DNA of 64,000 bases from Schistocerca nitens. Taxonomy: Eukaryota > Arthropoda > Insecta > Orthoptera > Acrididae. Under the pieces are notes generated by a model. It searched no databases, was not told where the DNA came from, and saw nothing but the letters and a program-made list of their open reading frames with translations. Position 1 is the first letter of the stretch; every line of letters begins with the position of its first letter. Made by a program: the position numbers and the translations under genes. Of the stretch, positions 1 through 11,607 are shown piece by piece. Where the stretch lies: contig NC_064623.1 in assembly GCF_023898315.1 (NCBI RefSeq), positions 12,785,140-12,849,139 on the forward strand, read 5' to 3'.

Positions 1-59
1 AATATCTTCATATGTAAAACACTCAATAATTGCAAAATAGTGACAGCACAAAAAACAAA

Positions 60-540
60 TAGAAAATAAGATCTTCCATACAGTCCCACTTCTCGGTAAT
101 ATTTCATATCGGACTGTCAATGCCTTCAAACGGAAAGGCATAAACATATATTTTACCACCGACAGCAAGATTGAGCAACAGTCACTTAATAACACCAACT
201 CAAGAAATCTGTTTCACCATACGGATGTGTAAAAAATTTAATGTTGGCCCAGACAGGTAAAAGATTTGACATTAGATTCAAAGAGCACGTGGCAGCACTG
301 AAAAACAAAAAGTACCACACATCAGCAATAGCCACTCAGTTGCATGAAACAAAACACTATGCTAACAACACAAGTATCAACATTCTACATAACCAACCTA
401 AAGCAAAAAAAACTAGACATCCTCGAAACACACCGAATATACAAACAGCACAGACAACAACCTGAATCCATCTTAAAGGACAAAAATGACAATAGTTACA
501 GTAGCATTATCTCTGCTTTTAACAGCGGCGTACATTATTA
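60..540 (+). mobile_element. Penelope-like element, 3' (GIY-YIG endonuclease) fragment
   Basis: The + strand encodes pieces typical of the C-terminal end of Penelope-like retroelements. Around 105-180 there is the ISYRTVNAFKRKGINI-type segment. From 241 comes a GIY-YIG nuclease remnant containing QTGKRFDIRFKEH and a following HL.ET.H-like segment. These elements pair a reverse transcriptase with a GIY-YIG nuclease; only the nuclease end is here. It is an old, broken fragment in the upstream intron of the acyl-CoA synthetase gene. Assignment rests on motif recognition only. Confidence 0.6.
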
Positions 541-550
541 AATTTTCGTT

Positions 551-593
551 GCACACACACACACACACACATACACACACACACACAGACACG
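551..593. repeat. (CA)n microsatellite
   Basis: An interrupted CA dinucleotide run of about 40 bp directly follows the Penelope-like fragment. Confidence 0.9.
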
Positions 594-745
594 TCACCTC
601 AATCTTCCTTTCATATTTACTATGAAATTAGTTCTGTCACTATGACATTTTCTAAATGAACAATCGAAAGACCTCATTCACAAATATACCAACACACCAA
701 CAGCTTGTATCATCTGTCAGCTTGAGAATATATAGTGCACTAACA

Positions 746-1503
746 CAAAAAATGACGCACAACGAAAAATTATCCGAATGGGACGGGATGATTTATTCAA
801 GTGAAAAGAGCTTCACAAATTAAGCAAGTCAGTAACGTGTTGGTCCACCTCTGGCCCATATTCAAGCAGTTAATTGGTTTGGCATTGATTGACAGAGGGA
901 TATCGTGCCAAATTCTGTCCAATTGGCGCGTTAGATCGTCAAAATCCCGAGCTGGTTGTAGGGCCTTCCCACAAAGTTCGAAACGCTCGCAACTGGGGAG
1001 CGATCCGGCCACCTTGCTGGCCAAGCTACCGTCTGGCAAGCACGAAGGCGAGCAGCAGAAACTCTCGCCGTGGGCGGGCCGGCGTTATCTTGCTGAAGTG
1101 TAAGACTAGGATGGCTTTGCATGAAGGGCAACAAAATGGGACATGGAATATCGTCGACGTACTGCTGCGCTGTAAGGCTGCCACTCTGTGAGGTGGAATG
1201 GCACCAGAGAGCATCACTCGTGTTCGTCAGGCTGTACACAGTGTGGTTGTCGAATTGGCAACCCACTGATGTCCGGGACGCCTCCAGACATGTCTTCGAT
1301 GATCATCGGGGCTCAGTTCGAAGTGGGACCCATCACTGAGGACAATTCTACTTCAGTCAACGAGGTTCCAGCCGAAGCTCTCTCACTTGAATAAGTCATC
1401 CAATTTTTCTGAAATGGTAATCATTTATTTGCACATGTACATGACATCCACCGATTTCCGTCCCTTCAGTCCCTTTGGTGCGTCGTTTTTTTTTTTTTTT
1501 TGT
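746..1503 (-). mobile_element. Internally deleted Tc1-like transposon
   Basis: The minus strand carries the C-terminal half of a Tc1-type transposase. It has LQQDNAGPPTARVSAA (catalytic Asp of the QQDNARPH motif), then WPARWPDRSP in place of WPARSPDLSP, then DDLTRQLDRIWHDIP. The N-terminal helix-turn-helix and first catalytic region are missing. Imperfect inverted ends match: AATGACGCAC then GGGACGG at 751-787, and the complementary GGTGCGTCG then GTCCC at 1459-1485. At about 750 bp it is a shortened, non-autonomous copy in several frames. In the family consensus as I know it, the second Asp and the Glu are 32 residues apart. Confidence 0.7.
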
Positions 1504-2460
1504 ATTTAGAGTGTATCTTAAAGCATAATCAGTGTTTGACTCCTACCTTTACTTAGTTATAACATGCACCGGATATAACGTTAACAACCTACAGCTCTGG
1601 AAGACTTTGCTCTCATTCAGTAAGTCCTTTCACCGTTTGTATCTCTCTCTCTGTCTCTCTCTCTCTCCTCTTTCTCTATTTACCATGAACCAATTTAGTT
1701 ATTTGTATGTTTTCTTTGATATTTTCCAGATGAACATCTGACCTGCTTAACTTACAAAACTCAATAGACTCACGCAAATACAACCAACAGTTTGAACACC
1801 ATGTCAGCCTGATATTACATGACCTGTTAATATTTAGTACTGTTATTAAGAGTATATCTTTTATACCTCCTTAATTCGGTAACGGAGTATTACTCCAACA
1901 TTTACATAGTTATAACACATAAGAAAGCAAATATAAGTTTAACAAACCCGCAGCTCTAGCACATCGAAAACTTTTCTCTCCTTTTCTCACTCCTTCCATC
2001 CTTTATCTCTGAGTCCCAGCCAAAACTGTTATTTGTCTGTAATTTTGCTGCTGTTGGCAACATAATTATTGCACTTAAGACTTTCAACATGTCATAAGAT
2101 TACATAAAAGAGTACGAAATTTAATATATATTACTTATGTTTTTACGTATGTTTTTATCAACTCAATCAAACATATCCACAACGCTTTAAGATATACTCT
2201 GAACTAATGGTGCTGTTTTGCTAGAAGTTCTCTGTATTTTGAACTAGTATTTCTGTTTTGCTATATGTTCTTTGCACCTAGCAGTTTCCAGACACCATCT
2301 TTGTTTACAAAGTGTGACAGTTTGTAATGTGATGTGCCGTATTACGCAGAGAAAGGAGCTTGTGACCATTGAAGGTATTCCATTTTTGTTGTTTTATTTG
2401 CACATCTACATTTACTTTTAGCTTTTAGTCAAAGACCGCCACAGAGCCACGTTGTGAAAT
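1504..2460. other. Intronic AT-rich stretch, no gene recognised
   Basis: I see no coding region or recognisable transposon here. A CT-rich tract lies at about 1646-1677. The stretch is within the intron upstream of the 5261 exon. Confidence 0.5.
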
Positions 2461-2529
2461 AGTGTCTTGTTTCTCCAATAGACAGTGCCACAGGTTACGC
2501 TTAAGCCATGTCACAAAACACTTCTTCTT

Positions 2530-3765
2530 CTCACAACATTACAACCCTTTGAGTGTTTTAGCCTCAGCAACAAGTTTCCTCCACTCTGCCCTCTCCAGCT
2601 CGGTTCTCCGCCATCCTCAGACTCTCAGAGATTTTATATTTTCTTGCACATCATCTATCCACCGCTTTCGTGGCCTTCATCTCTGTCTTCTACCGGATGG
2701 CCTCCATTCAAAATATTTTTACTTTTTCTTCCGGTATCCATCCTGAGGACATGTCCAAGTCTTATTCTTACGATGTCAGCTCCTTGTAAGAGGGGGGTCC
2801 AGCTCAACATTCGTTCTAGATCTCCAGAAACCATTATTATCCTCATCTGCCCCATATATCTTGCGCCGCACTCTATGTTCAAATATTCTGAGCTGCTGCT
2901 CATCAACACTCGTTAGCGTCCATGTTTCGCATCCGTAGGCTACAACTAGCCTCATCATGACCTTGTATAGTTGCAGCCTCAGCTGCCTATTTAATAATCT
3001 ACAGGCCAACAATTACTTAAACGTGTGGAAGCATCTGCTATCACTTAGGATGCGCCGTTTTATTTTGGTTGACATGGAATTTGTGCTGTTCATATTAGAG
3101 CCCAAATAGTCAAAGTTCTGCACATGTTCAAAATTGAAACCTTCTGCTGATGGTCTATGCAATTTATTATTTTCCTTCCTGGTGGAATCCATGTACTTAG
3201 TCTTCGTTTCGTTTATAGGTCCTGTGGGTCCTTTCAGCTGGCTTACTGTCCTCTCTAGTGATACCCTTCTTCTATTAATAAATGCTACACCACCAGCATG
3301 TGCGCCTATCTGAGTCGACCTTGTGCCTATGTAACCAGATATCTGAAGCTTCCACATGATTGCTTCAAGAGTCTGATTGAAAAGTATTGTAGAGAGTGCG
3401 TCCCCTTGTGTGACTCCTTTACTAATGCTAAACAAATTGCTGAGTTCTCCATCCACGCGGACTGCAGCCTTGGAGCCAGCCTATGTTGTTTGAATAAGTG
3501 AGTCATACTTCGATGGTATACCAAGTAGCAAATCAATTAGCATTTGTGCTCTGTTTACACTATCAAAGGCCTGCATGAAGTGTACATAGAGGTTATGTAG
3601 CTCAGTGTTGTACTCATATACCTTTTCATGTATTTACCTCAACACAAACATCTGGTCTGTTGTTGACCTATTAGACCGAAATCCACATTAATACTCTCCC
3701 AGAATCTCCTCTGCATATGGTGCTAACTTGTTGTAGATAGTAACAGAGAAGACATATTACAACAC
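2530..3765 (-). mobile_element. LINE fragment, reverse transcriptase region
   Basis: Minus-strand translations give a non-LTR reverse transcriptase in several frames. Upstream are SNRSTTDQ-like and fingers/palm pieces (3540-3760). Next is GVTQGDALSTILFN (3013-3456), then VAYGCETWTLTSVDEQQLRIFE (2776-3012), then a C-terminal GHVLRM segment. At the place of the active-site box YADDVA I read HAGGVA, so both catalytic aspartates are gone. The element is truncated at both ends and antisense to the host gene. The clade cannot be fixed by eye; it resembles the single-ORF insect LINEs often mis-annotated as craniofacial development protein 2. Confidence 0.75.
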
Positions 3766-4684
3766 ACAAACACGTCGTATTGCCGATGATACAACCATTG
3801 CAATAAATAGCAAATCGAGTGTAGTCTTAGAAAGATCAGTTAATAAAATATTCGTGGACATTAATCACTGGTTCCTAGCCAATTCCTTGTCACTAAACTT
3901 TGAAAAAACACACTACATGCAGTTCAGAACATGTAAGGGGTGTCCCACGAGTATATGCCTAACATACGATGACAAGCAGATAGAAGAAGTGGACATTGTT
4001 AAATTCTTGGGATTGCAACTTGATAATAAATTCAACTTGGAGGAGCACACCACAGAACTGCTGAAGCGTCTTAACAAATCTCTATTTGCAATGCAGATTG
4101 TGTCAAACATAGGTGATATAAAAATGAAAAAGCTGGCATACTATGCTTACTTTCATTCCATAATGTCATATGGGATTATTTTTTTGGGGTAATTCATCAA
4201 GCCAAGCTAAAGTTTTCCGGGCACAAAAACGTGCAGTGAGAGTTATATGTGGTGTGAACTCAAGAACACCCTGCAGAAGCCTGTTTAGGGAACTAGAGAT
4301 ACTAACTACTGCTTCCCAATATATTTATTCCTTAATGAAATTTGTCATTAAAAATATATCACTTTTTCAAACCAACAGCTCAATTCATGGAATAAATACT
4401 AGAAATAAGAATAATCTTCACAAGGATTTAAAGTCACTTAGTCTTGTACAAAAAGCTGTGCATTATTCAGGAACACGGATTTTCAATAACTTGCCAGCAG
4501 CCATAAAAAGCTTAACAACCAATGAAATTCAGTTTAAGAGAAGTCTAAAGCATTTATTGGTGGCCAACTCCTTCTGCTCCATTGATGAATTTCTCAGTAG
4601 AAACAACTGATTTGTGTGTGTAAATATATAAGTACAATATAACTTCTGCACAATTTGAGTGCAGTAACGTGTTCATTGTAAATA

Positions 4685-4737
<53 letters not shown>

Positions 4738-5090
4738 GTACAATCTAACTTCTGTACCATTTCAGTGCAGTAATGTGTCCATTGTAAATAAGTATTATAG
4801 TAGTTGTATTACACGTTTATTACCTTATAAATAAATAAATAAACTTTTTTATTTTAAATTCAGTGCATTATTATTTGTAAAATGACTCTTTCATATAGCA
4901 TTCATTAAAAAGTGACGATCATTCCACTTGGGACCTGTGGAATGGTACATTAGCTTATTTGTTTGAGTTGTAAATATTTGTCTTGTATTGTTGTTTTTCT
5001 GACATGTTCTACATCATGGAGGACCTCTTCACTACGGATCGATTGGGATGAAAGTAAATATAATGTAATCTAATCTAATCTAATCCACCT
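3766..5090 (+). mobile_element. LINE fragment with 3' end (CR1/L2/Jockey-like)
   Basis: The + strand holds the end of a reverse transcriptase and its C-terminal domain. It begins near the catalytic box (IADDTTIAINS at about 3782). It continues in 3854-4192 (HWFLANSLSLNFEKTHYMQF) and then, one frame over, in 4170-4610 (RAQKRAVRVICGVNSRTPC). One frameshift, in a T-run near 4180-4187, separates the two reading frames. The 3' untranslated region follows. Two versions of a roughly 70-bp segment (4631-4686 and 4736-4790) flank a (TG)n run. The element ends in short AATCT repeats at about 5068-5090, typical of the 3' tail of such LINEs. Confidence 0.75.
4687..4735. repeat. (TG)n microsatellite
   Basis: About 24 uninterrupted GT dinucleotides lie in the LINE 3' untranslated region, between two copies of the same flanking sequence. 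Confidence 0.95.
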
Positions 5091-5260
5091 GATGATGGAG
5101 GTTTACATATTTGAAACGCCTCGTGGAAATAAATAAACAGTGATTGTCTACAGAAAACTTGTTCTTTCATTTGATATCGATAACAGTCACCGTAAAACCT
5201 AACCTAAAATGTGCGCATTTAAATGTAGTACTCTGCATTACTGGTAGCGCTTATCTGCAG

Positions 5261-5437
5261 GTTGCCCCGGCGGAACTGGAGGAGATCCTGCGAAGCCACC
5301 CCTCCATAGAGGAGGCGGCGGTGGTCGGCGTCCGGCACGACAGGTTCGGAGAGGCGCCCAAGGCGTTCGTGGTGCCCAAGCAGGGCGCGCAGGGCAGCCT
5401 CAGGCCGGAGGACGTCCTGCAGTTCGTCGACGGCAAG
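5261..5437 (+). CDS. Acyl-CoA synthetase (4-coumarate-CoA ligase/luciferase-like), penultimate exon
   Basis: An internal host exon of 177 bp (59 codons, phase 0 at both ends). The acceptor is TTATCTGCAG and the donor is AAG/GTAGGC. The translation runs from VAPAELEEIL through HPSIEEAAVVGVRHDRFGE to VLQFVDGK. This is the start of the C-terminal AMP-binding domain (the mobile lid) of ANL-superfamily adenylating enzymes. These enzymes activate a carboxylate with ATP and transfer it to CoA; the substrate cannot be read from this part. Exon GC content is far above the surrounding intron. It joins in frame to 17068-17175. 4-coumarate-CoA-ligase-like and firefly-luciferase-like insect proteins share this region, so the exact orthologue is open. 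Confidence 0.93.
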
Positions 5438-6230
5438 GTAGGCACCTGCCGGTCTCCAAAGTGTCTGTCAGTGTGAGTACCTCATAGGTTTCAGAGAGGG
5501 AAATCTAACAGACGTGCAGGGAACAGACCCAAACCAGTGCACGTAGCAACTCTCCAAGTTTAGATTTGTAATACGCACCACACTGTAATTGCAGGGGGCA
5601 GGCGTGACACAACGTGGCAGGTAGTGGAGTGACGTATGCGCGAGTTGTGATGGTTCAGCCACGATTTCTTACCAAATACCAGGCGGAAGCTCCAAAGGCA
5701 GAACACTCCATGGATGATACAACACATTCTGCGAGACTGGCTGCTCAAGTGGTGCAAAGAAAACAAGCCAGGTGGGACTGTCAGCAAGTATGATGGAGCA
5801 TGCCCAGGAACATTCGTCAGGATCCTTGAAGAATCCGACGACACGTGCGAGAGAGAACTGCAGATACTCCGGACTGCAGTGGGTTACCAACCCGACCGTC
5901 ACCTGCCGTACAACCTGACAACCAGAAGAGATGGTCTGTGGCAGCATTTCATTTCATAGAACGATCCCCTCCTGAGTGGCACCTTCTAGTCTGCGTGTAG
6001 AACGGTACCGGCTGCTGCTGTTACAAGCACTGACTATTCGGAAGAATAAGCTCCAGTGTTACTTTTGCAATGAATTGCACACTGGAAGAAAACTGTTTTT
6101 CACAGAGGTTGGTTTTCAGACGCAAAGTCTCTATTCACATGATAGTAAAAGGTGAATCGTCATAACGTGTCTTTGGGGAGCAGAATATTCACACAATACT
6201 GTGGAAGACAATCGTGAATCATCTATAGTG
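5438..6230. other. Intron, no element recognised
   Basis: I see no convincing coding or repeat homology here. An 81-codon open frame at 5714-5959 has no motif I recognise and is probably chance. Confidence 0.4.
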
Positions 6231-7668
6231 TACAGACACATCAAAAAAAAGTTTTGCATCTCCCCGGTTCCCAGAACTCCTGAAGATAGACATTGACTGT
6301 GGATATTGCATCACAGACACAGTCCCTTTGACTGTTCAGAGATGTCACTAGACCCACCCAAAGACGTAAACAACCATGCACGAGCAGCGCCTACTAGACG
6401 GAGGGGGTCCGACAGCCGATCAGTTCCAGTCATTCCACCAGGAACCATGCGTAGAAGGTCAATACCGCGGTTGGATCGCGTCCGCATTGTTACTTCGTGC
6501 CAGGAAGGGCTCTCAACAAGGGAAGTGTCTAGGCGTCTCGGAGTGAACCAAAGTGATGTTGTTCTGACATGGAGGAGATACAGAGAGACACGAACTGTCG
6601 ATAACATGCCTCGCTCGGCCAAGTAACGGCTTCTACCGCATTAGATGACTTCTACCTACGGATTATGGCTCGGAGGAACCCTGAAAGTAACGCTAAGATT
6701 TGAATAATGCTTTCCGTGCAGCCACAGGACGTCGTGTTACGACTCAAACTGTGCCGCGATAGTCTGCATGATGCGTAACTTCACTCCCGACGTCCATGGC
6801 GAGGTCCATCTTTGCAACCACGACACCATGCAGCGCGGTACAGATGGGCCCAACACCGTGCCGAATGGACCGCTCAAGATTGGCGTCACGTTCTCTTCAC
6901 CGATGAGAGTCGCATATGCCTTCAACCGGACAATCGTCGGAGACGTGTTCGGAGGCAACCCGGTCAGGCTGAACGCCTTAGACACACTGTCCAGTGAGTG
7001 CAGCAAGGTGGAGGTTCGCTGATGTTTTGGGGTGGCATTATGTGGCGCCGACGTACGCCGCTGGTGGTCGTGGAATGTGCCGTAACGGCTGTACGATACG
7101 TGAATGCCATCCTCCGACCAATAGTGCAACCATATCGGCAGCATATCGGTGAGACATTCGTCTTCATGGATAACAATTCGCGCCCTCATCGTGCGCATCT
7201 TGTGAATGACGTCCTTCAGGATAATGACATCGCTCGACTAGAGTGGCCAGCATATTCTCCAGACATGAACCCTATCGAATATGCCTGGGATAGATTGAAA
7301 AGGGCTGTTTATGGACGACGTGACTCACCAACCACTCTGAGGGATCTACGCCGAATCGACTTTGAGGAGTGGGACAATCTGGACCAACAGTGCCTTGATG
7401 AACTTGTGGATAGTATGCCACGACGAATACAGGCATGCGTCAATGCAAGAGGACGTGCTACTGGGTATTAGAGGTACCGGTGTGTACAGCAATCTGGACC
7501 ACAACCTCTAAAGGTCTGGCTGTATGCTGGTGCAACATGAAATGTGTGGTTTTGATGAGCAATAAAAATAGCGGAAATGATGTTTATGTTGATCTCTGTA
7601 CTAGTTTTCTGTACAGGTTCCAAAAGTCTCGGAACCGAGGTGATGCAAAACCGTTTTTGATGTCTGTA
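6231..7668 (+). mobile_element. Tc1-like transposon with both ends, inactivated transposase
   Basis: Inverted ends match over about 40 bp. The left end is TACAGACACATCAAAAAAAA then GTTTTGCATC, and the right end is its complement at 7630-7668. TA flanks both sides (6231-6232 and 7667-7668), giving 1438 bp. The transposase lies in at least three frames. An N-terminal helix-turn-helix is at 6447-6626 (STREVSRRLGVNQSDVV, then a stop). The first catalytic Asp is in LFTDESR at about 6890. The C-terminal part is at 6998-7471 (GGGSLMFWGG, SPDMNPIEYAWD, ending RATGY). The second catalytic site reads MDNNSRPH, so the usual Asp is Asn. It is in the sense orientation in the intron. Confidence 0.92.
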
Positions 7669-7671
7669 TTT

Positions 7672-8068
7672 TGTGCCACGTTCTCTTCAAGTATTAATGG
7701 ACCATGTTTCTTTGCAGAGAAAACTGTGACTGCTTTTGTGTACCTGGACATGCTACGACGATGTCTTATGCCACAGTTAAAGAAAGACAGTGGAGACTTA
7801 ATTTTGTATCAAGACAGTGCTGCACCACATTTTGTATGAGACGTTCGTGTCTTGTTCACTGGCCTACACAGTCAGCTGACTTACTCGTAACTCTATGTGA
7901 TATCTCCTCATGAGGTTACGCCAAAGATCGTGTGCTACTTAATTTGGAAGAGTTGCGAGAAAGGATAATTGATGAAGGGACTGATTTTGACCATAACGTG
8001 TTGGAACGAGTGTGTCATTAGTTTTACTATCGTATTGAGGTTTGCCGCATGACAAACAGTACGCATAT
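7672..8068 (+). mobile_element. Tc1/mariner-superfamily transposase fragment
   Basis: The segment GPCFFAEKTVTAFVYLDMLRRC, then QLKKDSGDLILYQDSAAPHFV at about 7695-7839, resembles the catalytic core of mariner-related insect transposases (consensus FFAEKTVTG.VYLDML and FQQDGAPPH). A degraded C-terminus RIEVCRMTN is at about 8028-8060. The second catalytic Asp is retained in YQDSAAPH. Both ends of the element are missing. Confidence 0.65.
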
Positions 8069-8083
8069 GAGTAACTATAACGT

Positions 8084-8580
8084 GGCCAGCCCGGCTCGCC
8101 GTGGAGCCTAACGCACTGCTTCCCGACTGGGATGGGGTGCCGGTCCGCGGCACGAATCCGCCCGCCGGAGTAGTGTCGAGGTCCGGTGTGCCGGCCAGCC
8201 TGTGGATGGTTTCTAAGGCGGTTTTCCATCTACCTCAGCGAGTGCGGGTTGGTTCCCCTGATTCCGCCTCAGTTACACTATGTCGGCTATTGCTGTGCAA
8301 ACACTGTCTCCACATACGCATACACCATAATTACTCTACCATGCAGACATTGGGGTTACGCTCGTCTGGACTGAGACGTTCCCGGGAATTGGGGGGGGGG
8401 GGGGGCTGGGGGGGGGGGGTCCACCGGGGGCCGAACCGCACAATAACCCTGGGTTCGGTGTGGGGCGGCGGTGGGGTGAGTGGACTGCTGTAGCCTGTTG
8501 TGGGGTTGTGAATTACTGACGGCTGCGGCGGGGACGAAGCCTCTCCGACTTTTCTAGGTCCGCAGTTCAATACATACATA
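8084..8580 (+). mobile_element. SINE-like repeat, about 500 bp, tRNA-like head
   Basis: A GC-rich unit begins GGCCAGCCCGGCTCGCCG and ends in ATACATACATA. From memory it matches an abundant orthopteran SINE-type repeat, including GGGCCGAACCGCACAATAA and GGTTCGGTGTGGGGCGG. The 5' end resembles a tRNA-derived promoter region (CCGTGGAGCCTAACGC). A poly-G tract at 8390-8420 interrupts it. It has no reading frame of its own. Confidence 0.6.
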
Positions 8581-8581
8581 A

Positions 8582-8790
8582 GAAAAACCACTGCGTCTAC
8601 AGGCCACAAGTGGCCCATCGGGACCATCCGACCGCCGTGTCATCCTCAGTGCAGGATGCGGATAGGAGGGCCGTGTGGTCAGCACACCGCTCTCCCGGTC
8701 GTTATGATGGTATTCTTGACCGAAGCCGCTACTATTCGGTCGAGTAGCTCCTCAATTGGAATCACGAGGCTCAGTGCACATACCTATAAA
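8582..8790 (+). mobile_element. SINE-like repeat fragment (possible 5S-type family)
   Basis: The block around GGCCACAAGTGGCCCATCGG, then GCAGGATGCGGATAGGAGGG, matches a common orthopteran repeat as I remember it. The full-length form of that repeat carries a 5S-rRNA-like segment downstream, which is absent here. It abuts the previous SINE. Confidence 0.45.
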
Positions 8791-8949
8791 GTGAACTAAA
8801 AACTTGGAGAGATGCGGTATGCACCGATATGTGCCTAATGTCTATATGTCTTGTAGTGTTTGTTGGTCAGCTTCTGAAACTCTGGAGGTGGTTATGAATA
8901 TCGCTGTAGATGTAGCCCTTATTCCAGGCACTAACGTCATAACTCCAGT

Positions 8950-9890
8950 GTAATGTTGTATACATCATTCAGCTTGGGTGAGGCAACGCTTTTCAGGGGC
9001 CTAATTAAAAATTCCCTGTTAAAACTGCTTTTACCGACGCAAACTCCTTTATTGGGGGTATTGCGCTGGTATTGTTCTTTCCGTTTTGGCCACGTCAGGA
9101 CCGCATAGTTTCAACTGAACTTTTCCTTTCCCGTGCACCTATGCTTTTAACTTGAGAATGACGTCCAAACGGTGGTGATCGCATAGAAGGCGTACACACG
9201 CTACGATTTGCAGAGAATGTATTAGAGAGATTCAACACATACCCGTCGACAAGCAGTTGCGCTGTGGCAGACACTTAGCCGTTTGGAGTGTGATGCACGA
9301 GGAGAGAAGGCATCCACTCCATTTTCAGAATGCACAGGCGCTGACGGCCCAGGATTTTGCTCCACATATGGAGTTCTGGCAGTGGTGTTTGCAGCACTGG
9401 GATACAAAGCCTTATTACACTGCGCATGTTTCGTTCATAGATGAGGCGTCCCTCAACCATGATGGTGTGTTAAACGCTCGCAGTTGACGTATTCGGACGG
9501 AAGAGAACCTCCACGCCACCCAAGAACGAGGTCGTCGAGAAAAGTATTTGGCTAGCGAGATACATGATTACGTGTTTGGCCCATACATGCTCCATCCTCG
9601 GCTTACAGGCGATAGCTGCGTAATGACAAGTGCTGCCGGATTTACTGGAAGAGGTGGCACTTGCAGTCCATCGAATATGTGGTTCCAGCCAAATGGGGCA
9701 CTAACACCAATCTATCTTCCAGAATCGGACAGATGATTGGGTATTGTTGGATTGGTTGAGGTGGCCCTTAACTTGACCACCTCGGTCACCCGACCTCAAC
9801 CCACTGGACGCTTTCTTGTGGGATAATCTGAAGAATGTGGTTATGAAGTCCCAGTTGAGTCAGCCAGGACACTAAAAGTCACTATCTGTC
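8950..9890 (+). mobile_element. Mariner-related (DUF4817-type) transposase fragment
   Basis: The + strand encodes VMHEERRHPLHFQNAQALTA (9292-9350), FIDEASLNHDGVLNARS (catalytic Asp of FTDEA, about 9436-9486), then RLTGDSCVMTSA and MWFQPNGALTP. These match in order the conserved segments of an abundant insect transposase family of the IS630/Tc1/mariner group. A stop at 9485, frameshifts, and a Pro-Asn where FQHDGAP is expected make it inactive. No inverted ends were found. Confidence 0.7.
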
Positions 9891-9894
9891 CTCC

Positions 9895-10865
9895 CTGTTC
9901 GTGTAGGCGGGTCGCTTGGCTCAACGAGATGCAATGGACAAGCTACATGGCGCTGGAGTTTACGAAATCGGCTGCGAGTATGGACTAGTGTACGCAGGCG
10001 ACCCATCAGCATATGGGCATCTGAACATGAAAAATACATCCGACTAAGAGAACACAGCAAGTCAGCAGTGGCACAATACCAGCATGAGTATGACAAACAG
10101 ATAGCATTTCTAGGAGCCCCCGCACTGGCGAAACAGCTTCTTACCTTGAGGGGGAAGATTAGAGAGGCGACAGAAACAGCTAAGCGATCCGCCAACGACA
10201 ATAAAGAGGACAGGTAGAGACTTCTGGCGTCTTGGCTGTCAGCAGCAACAGCGCTACGCAACGGCAGCTCAGAGGACGGACAGAAGACTGGGTTTAATGT
10301 CCAGTCGCCATCATTAGAGACGGAGCACAAACTCGGGTTGTGTCAAGGGCGGGGAAGGAAATCGACTGTGCCCTTTCAAGGGAACCAGCGCCGCATATGG
10401 CAGTTCGTACGAAGCAACCCACACAGGCGCGCGGGAAACATTAAGGGCCTTTGGTACCCAGACGGTTCTGGGCAGCAAGTAAACAGCGCTACGTCACAAC
10501 TTCCACCCGTTTCCCGTTCGCCCATTTCTACCAGTGGCAAGCAATAAAGCAAACACCAATCACGAACGTCAATTTCCACCACTGAATGAAAACGACGAAA
10601 ACGCCAATAAAGGGCGTCCAACACCTATCCTCCTCACCCTCAATAGACTATCAGAGTTCGATAACAGTCTCTCTTTCGCCAGTAAATAAGAACCAAACTT
10701 TTGTCTTTCAGTAGTTATCAGTAAGACAACCTGGCGAAGGCCACTTGCAATAGTGGCCGAAACGTCGGAAACACACTGAAAATGCGGTCACAGACCCAGA
10801 AGTATTTTACTGAATGAAGGTGACAGTCATTCCCCTCCGACTTCCCCACCGACCGTACTCACGAT
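9895..10865 (+). mobile_element. Penelope-like element, 3' part with terminal repeat
   Basis: A GIY-YIG-like segment (HGAGVYEIGCEYGLVYAGDP, about 9945-10010) is followed by a long non-coding tail. The tail contains the Penelope-type motif GTGGCCGAAACGTCGGAA at about 10752-10770. The tail resembles, loosely, the terminal repeats of the larger element at 11580-16552. This is a separate, divergent copy in the opposite orientation, and it is broken. Confidence 0.65.
10345..10395. mobile_element. Short SINE remnant
   Basis: The segment GGGCGGGGAAGGAAATCGAC, then TGTGCCCTTTCAAGGGAACC, matches the central part of the SINE at 32118-32294. Only about 50 bp survive. Confidence 0.45.
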
Positions 10866-10875
10866 ACTTGACTCC

Positions 10876-11080
10876 AAGCCGGCCGGTGTGGCCGAGCGGT
10901 TCTAGGCGCTTCAGTCTGGAACCGCGCGACCGCTACGGTTGCAGGTTCGGATCCTGCTTCGGGCATGGATGTGTGTGCTGTCCTTAGGTTAGTTAGGTTT
11001 AAGTAGTTCTAAGTTCTAGGGGACTGATGACCTCAGGTGTTAAGTCCCATAGTGCTTAGAGCCATTTGAACCATTTTTGA
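10876..11080 (+). mobile_element. tRNA-derived SINE (family A), full length
   Basis: A tRNA-like head carries A-box-like GTGGCCGAGCGGTTCTAGGC and B-box-like GGTTCGGATCCTGC. The common body follows (CTTAGGTTAGTTAGGTTTAA) and the end GAGCCATTTGAACCATTT. A perfect 10-bp target-site duplication ACTTGACTCC lies at 10866-10875 and 11081-11090. Confidence 0.92.
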
Positions 11081-11090
11081 ACTTGACTCC

Positions 11091-11579
11091 GTGTTGCATT
11101 TTCCTCTTCCCCAAGGGAAATGAGCAAATATTTCACGCAGTGAAGGAGACTCAAGTGAAACCGCAGAAATCACTTAACACCGAGACGAAGAAAGGCTTCC
11201 GGAATGCATTTGAGAAATGGCAGGAACGTTGAGGTCTGTATACGCGTCCCCACAGGGACTATTGTGCAGGGCACGGTGCAAAATAACATCTAGGTAACAT
11301 GTAATCGCTTTAATTAATATATTTCGGGAGCTTTTGGATATTGCGCAGAAACTGAATGCTGCTCCACCGTCTCTGACACCGCAGCTCGAACACTTTTTCA
11401 CTTTGCTTATTTCCATTCCACCATCTCTTACTGTGTCATATCTGTTCAGGTGTCTCGGAATTCTATCTCTACCTTCCCTGCACACATACCTCGTCCCGCG
11501 ATTTGTTATTGGCAATACTGACTAGCTCAGAAGAAACTCCGACATTCATTCAGTGAACACCAGACACGAAATAAAAGTG
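11091..11579. other. Intron, no element recognised
   Basis: No motif-bearing frame or known repeat was seen. The short open frames here have no conserved features. Confidence 0.4.
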
Positions 11580-11607
11580 TAAACGTAGGCTTCCGCGGCC
11601 GTTGTCA

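Noticed and set aside
5714-5959. 81-codon open frame (QHILRDWLLKWCKENKPGG...) as a gene
   Set aside because: No recognisable motif, no splice context with the host gene, and it lies in intron; length is within chance.
8084-8580. rRNA fragment
   Set aside because: GC-rich but matching no rRNA segment I can recall; better explained as a SINE-type repeat.
10905-10960. tRNA gene (head of the SINE)
   Set aside because: The A- and B-box belong to a SINE with body, tail and target duplication; the same head recurs in at least six copies, and no clean cloverleaf was seen.
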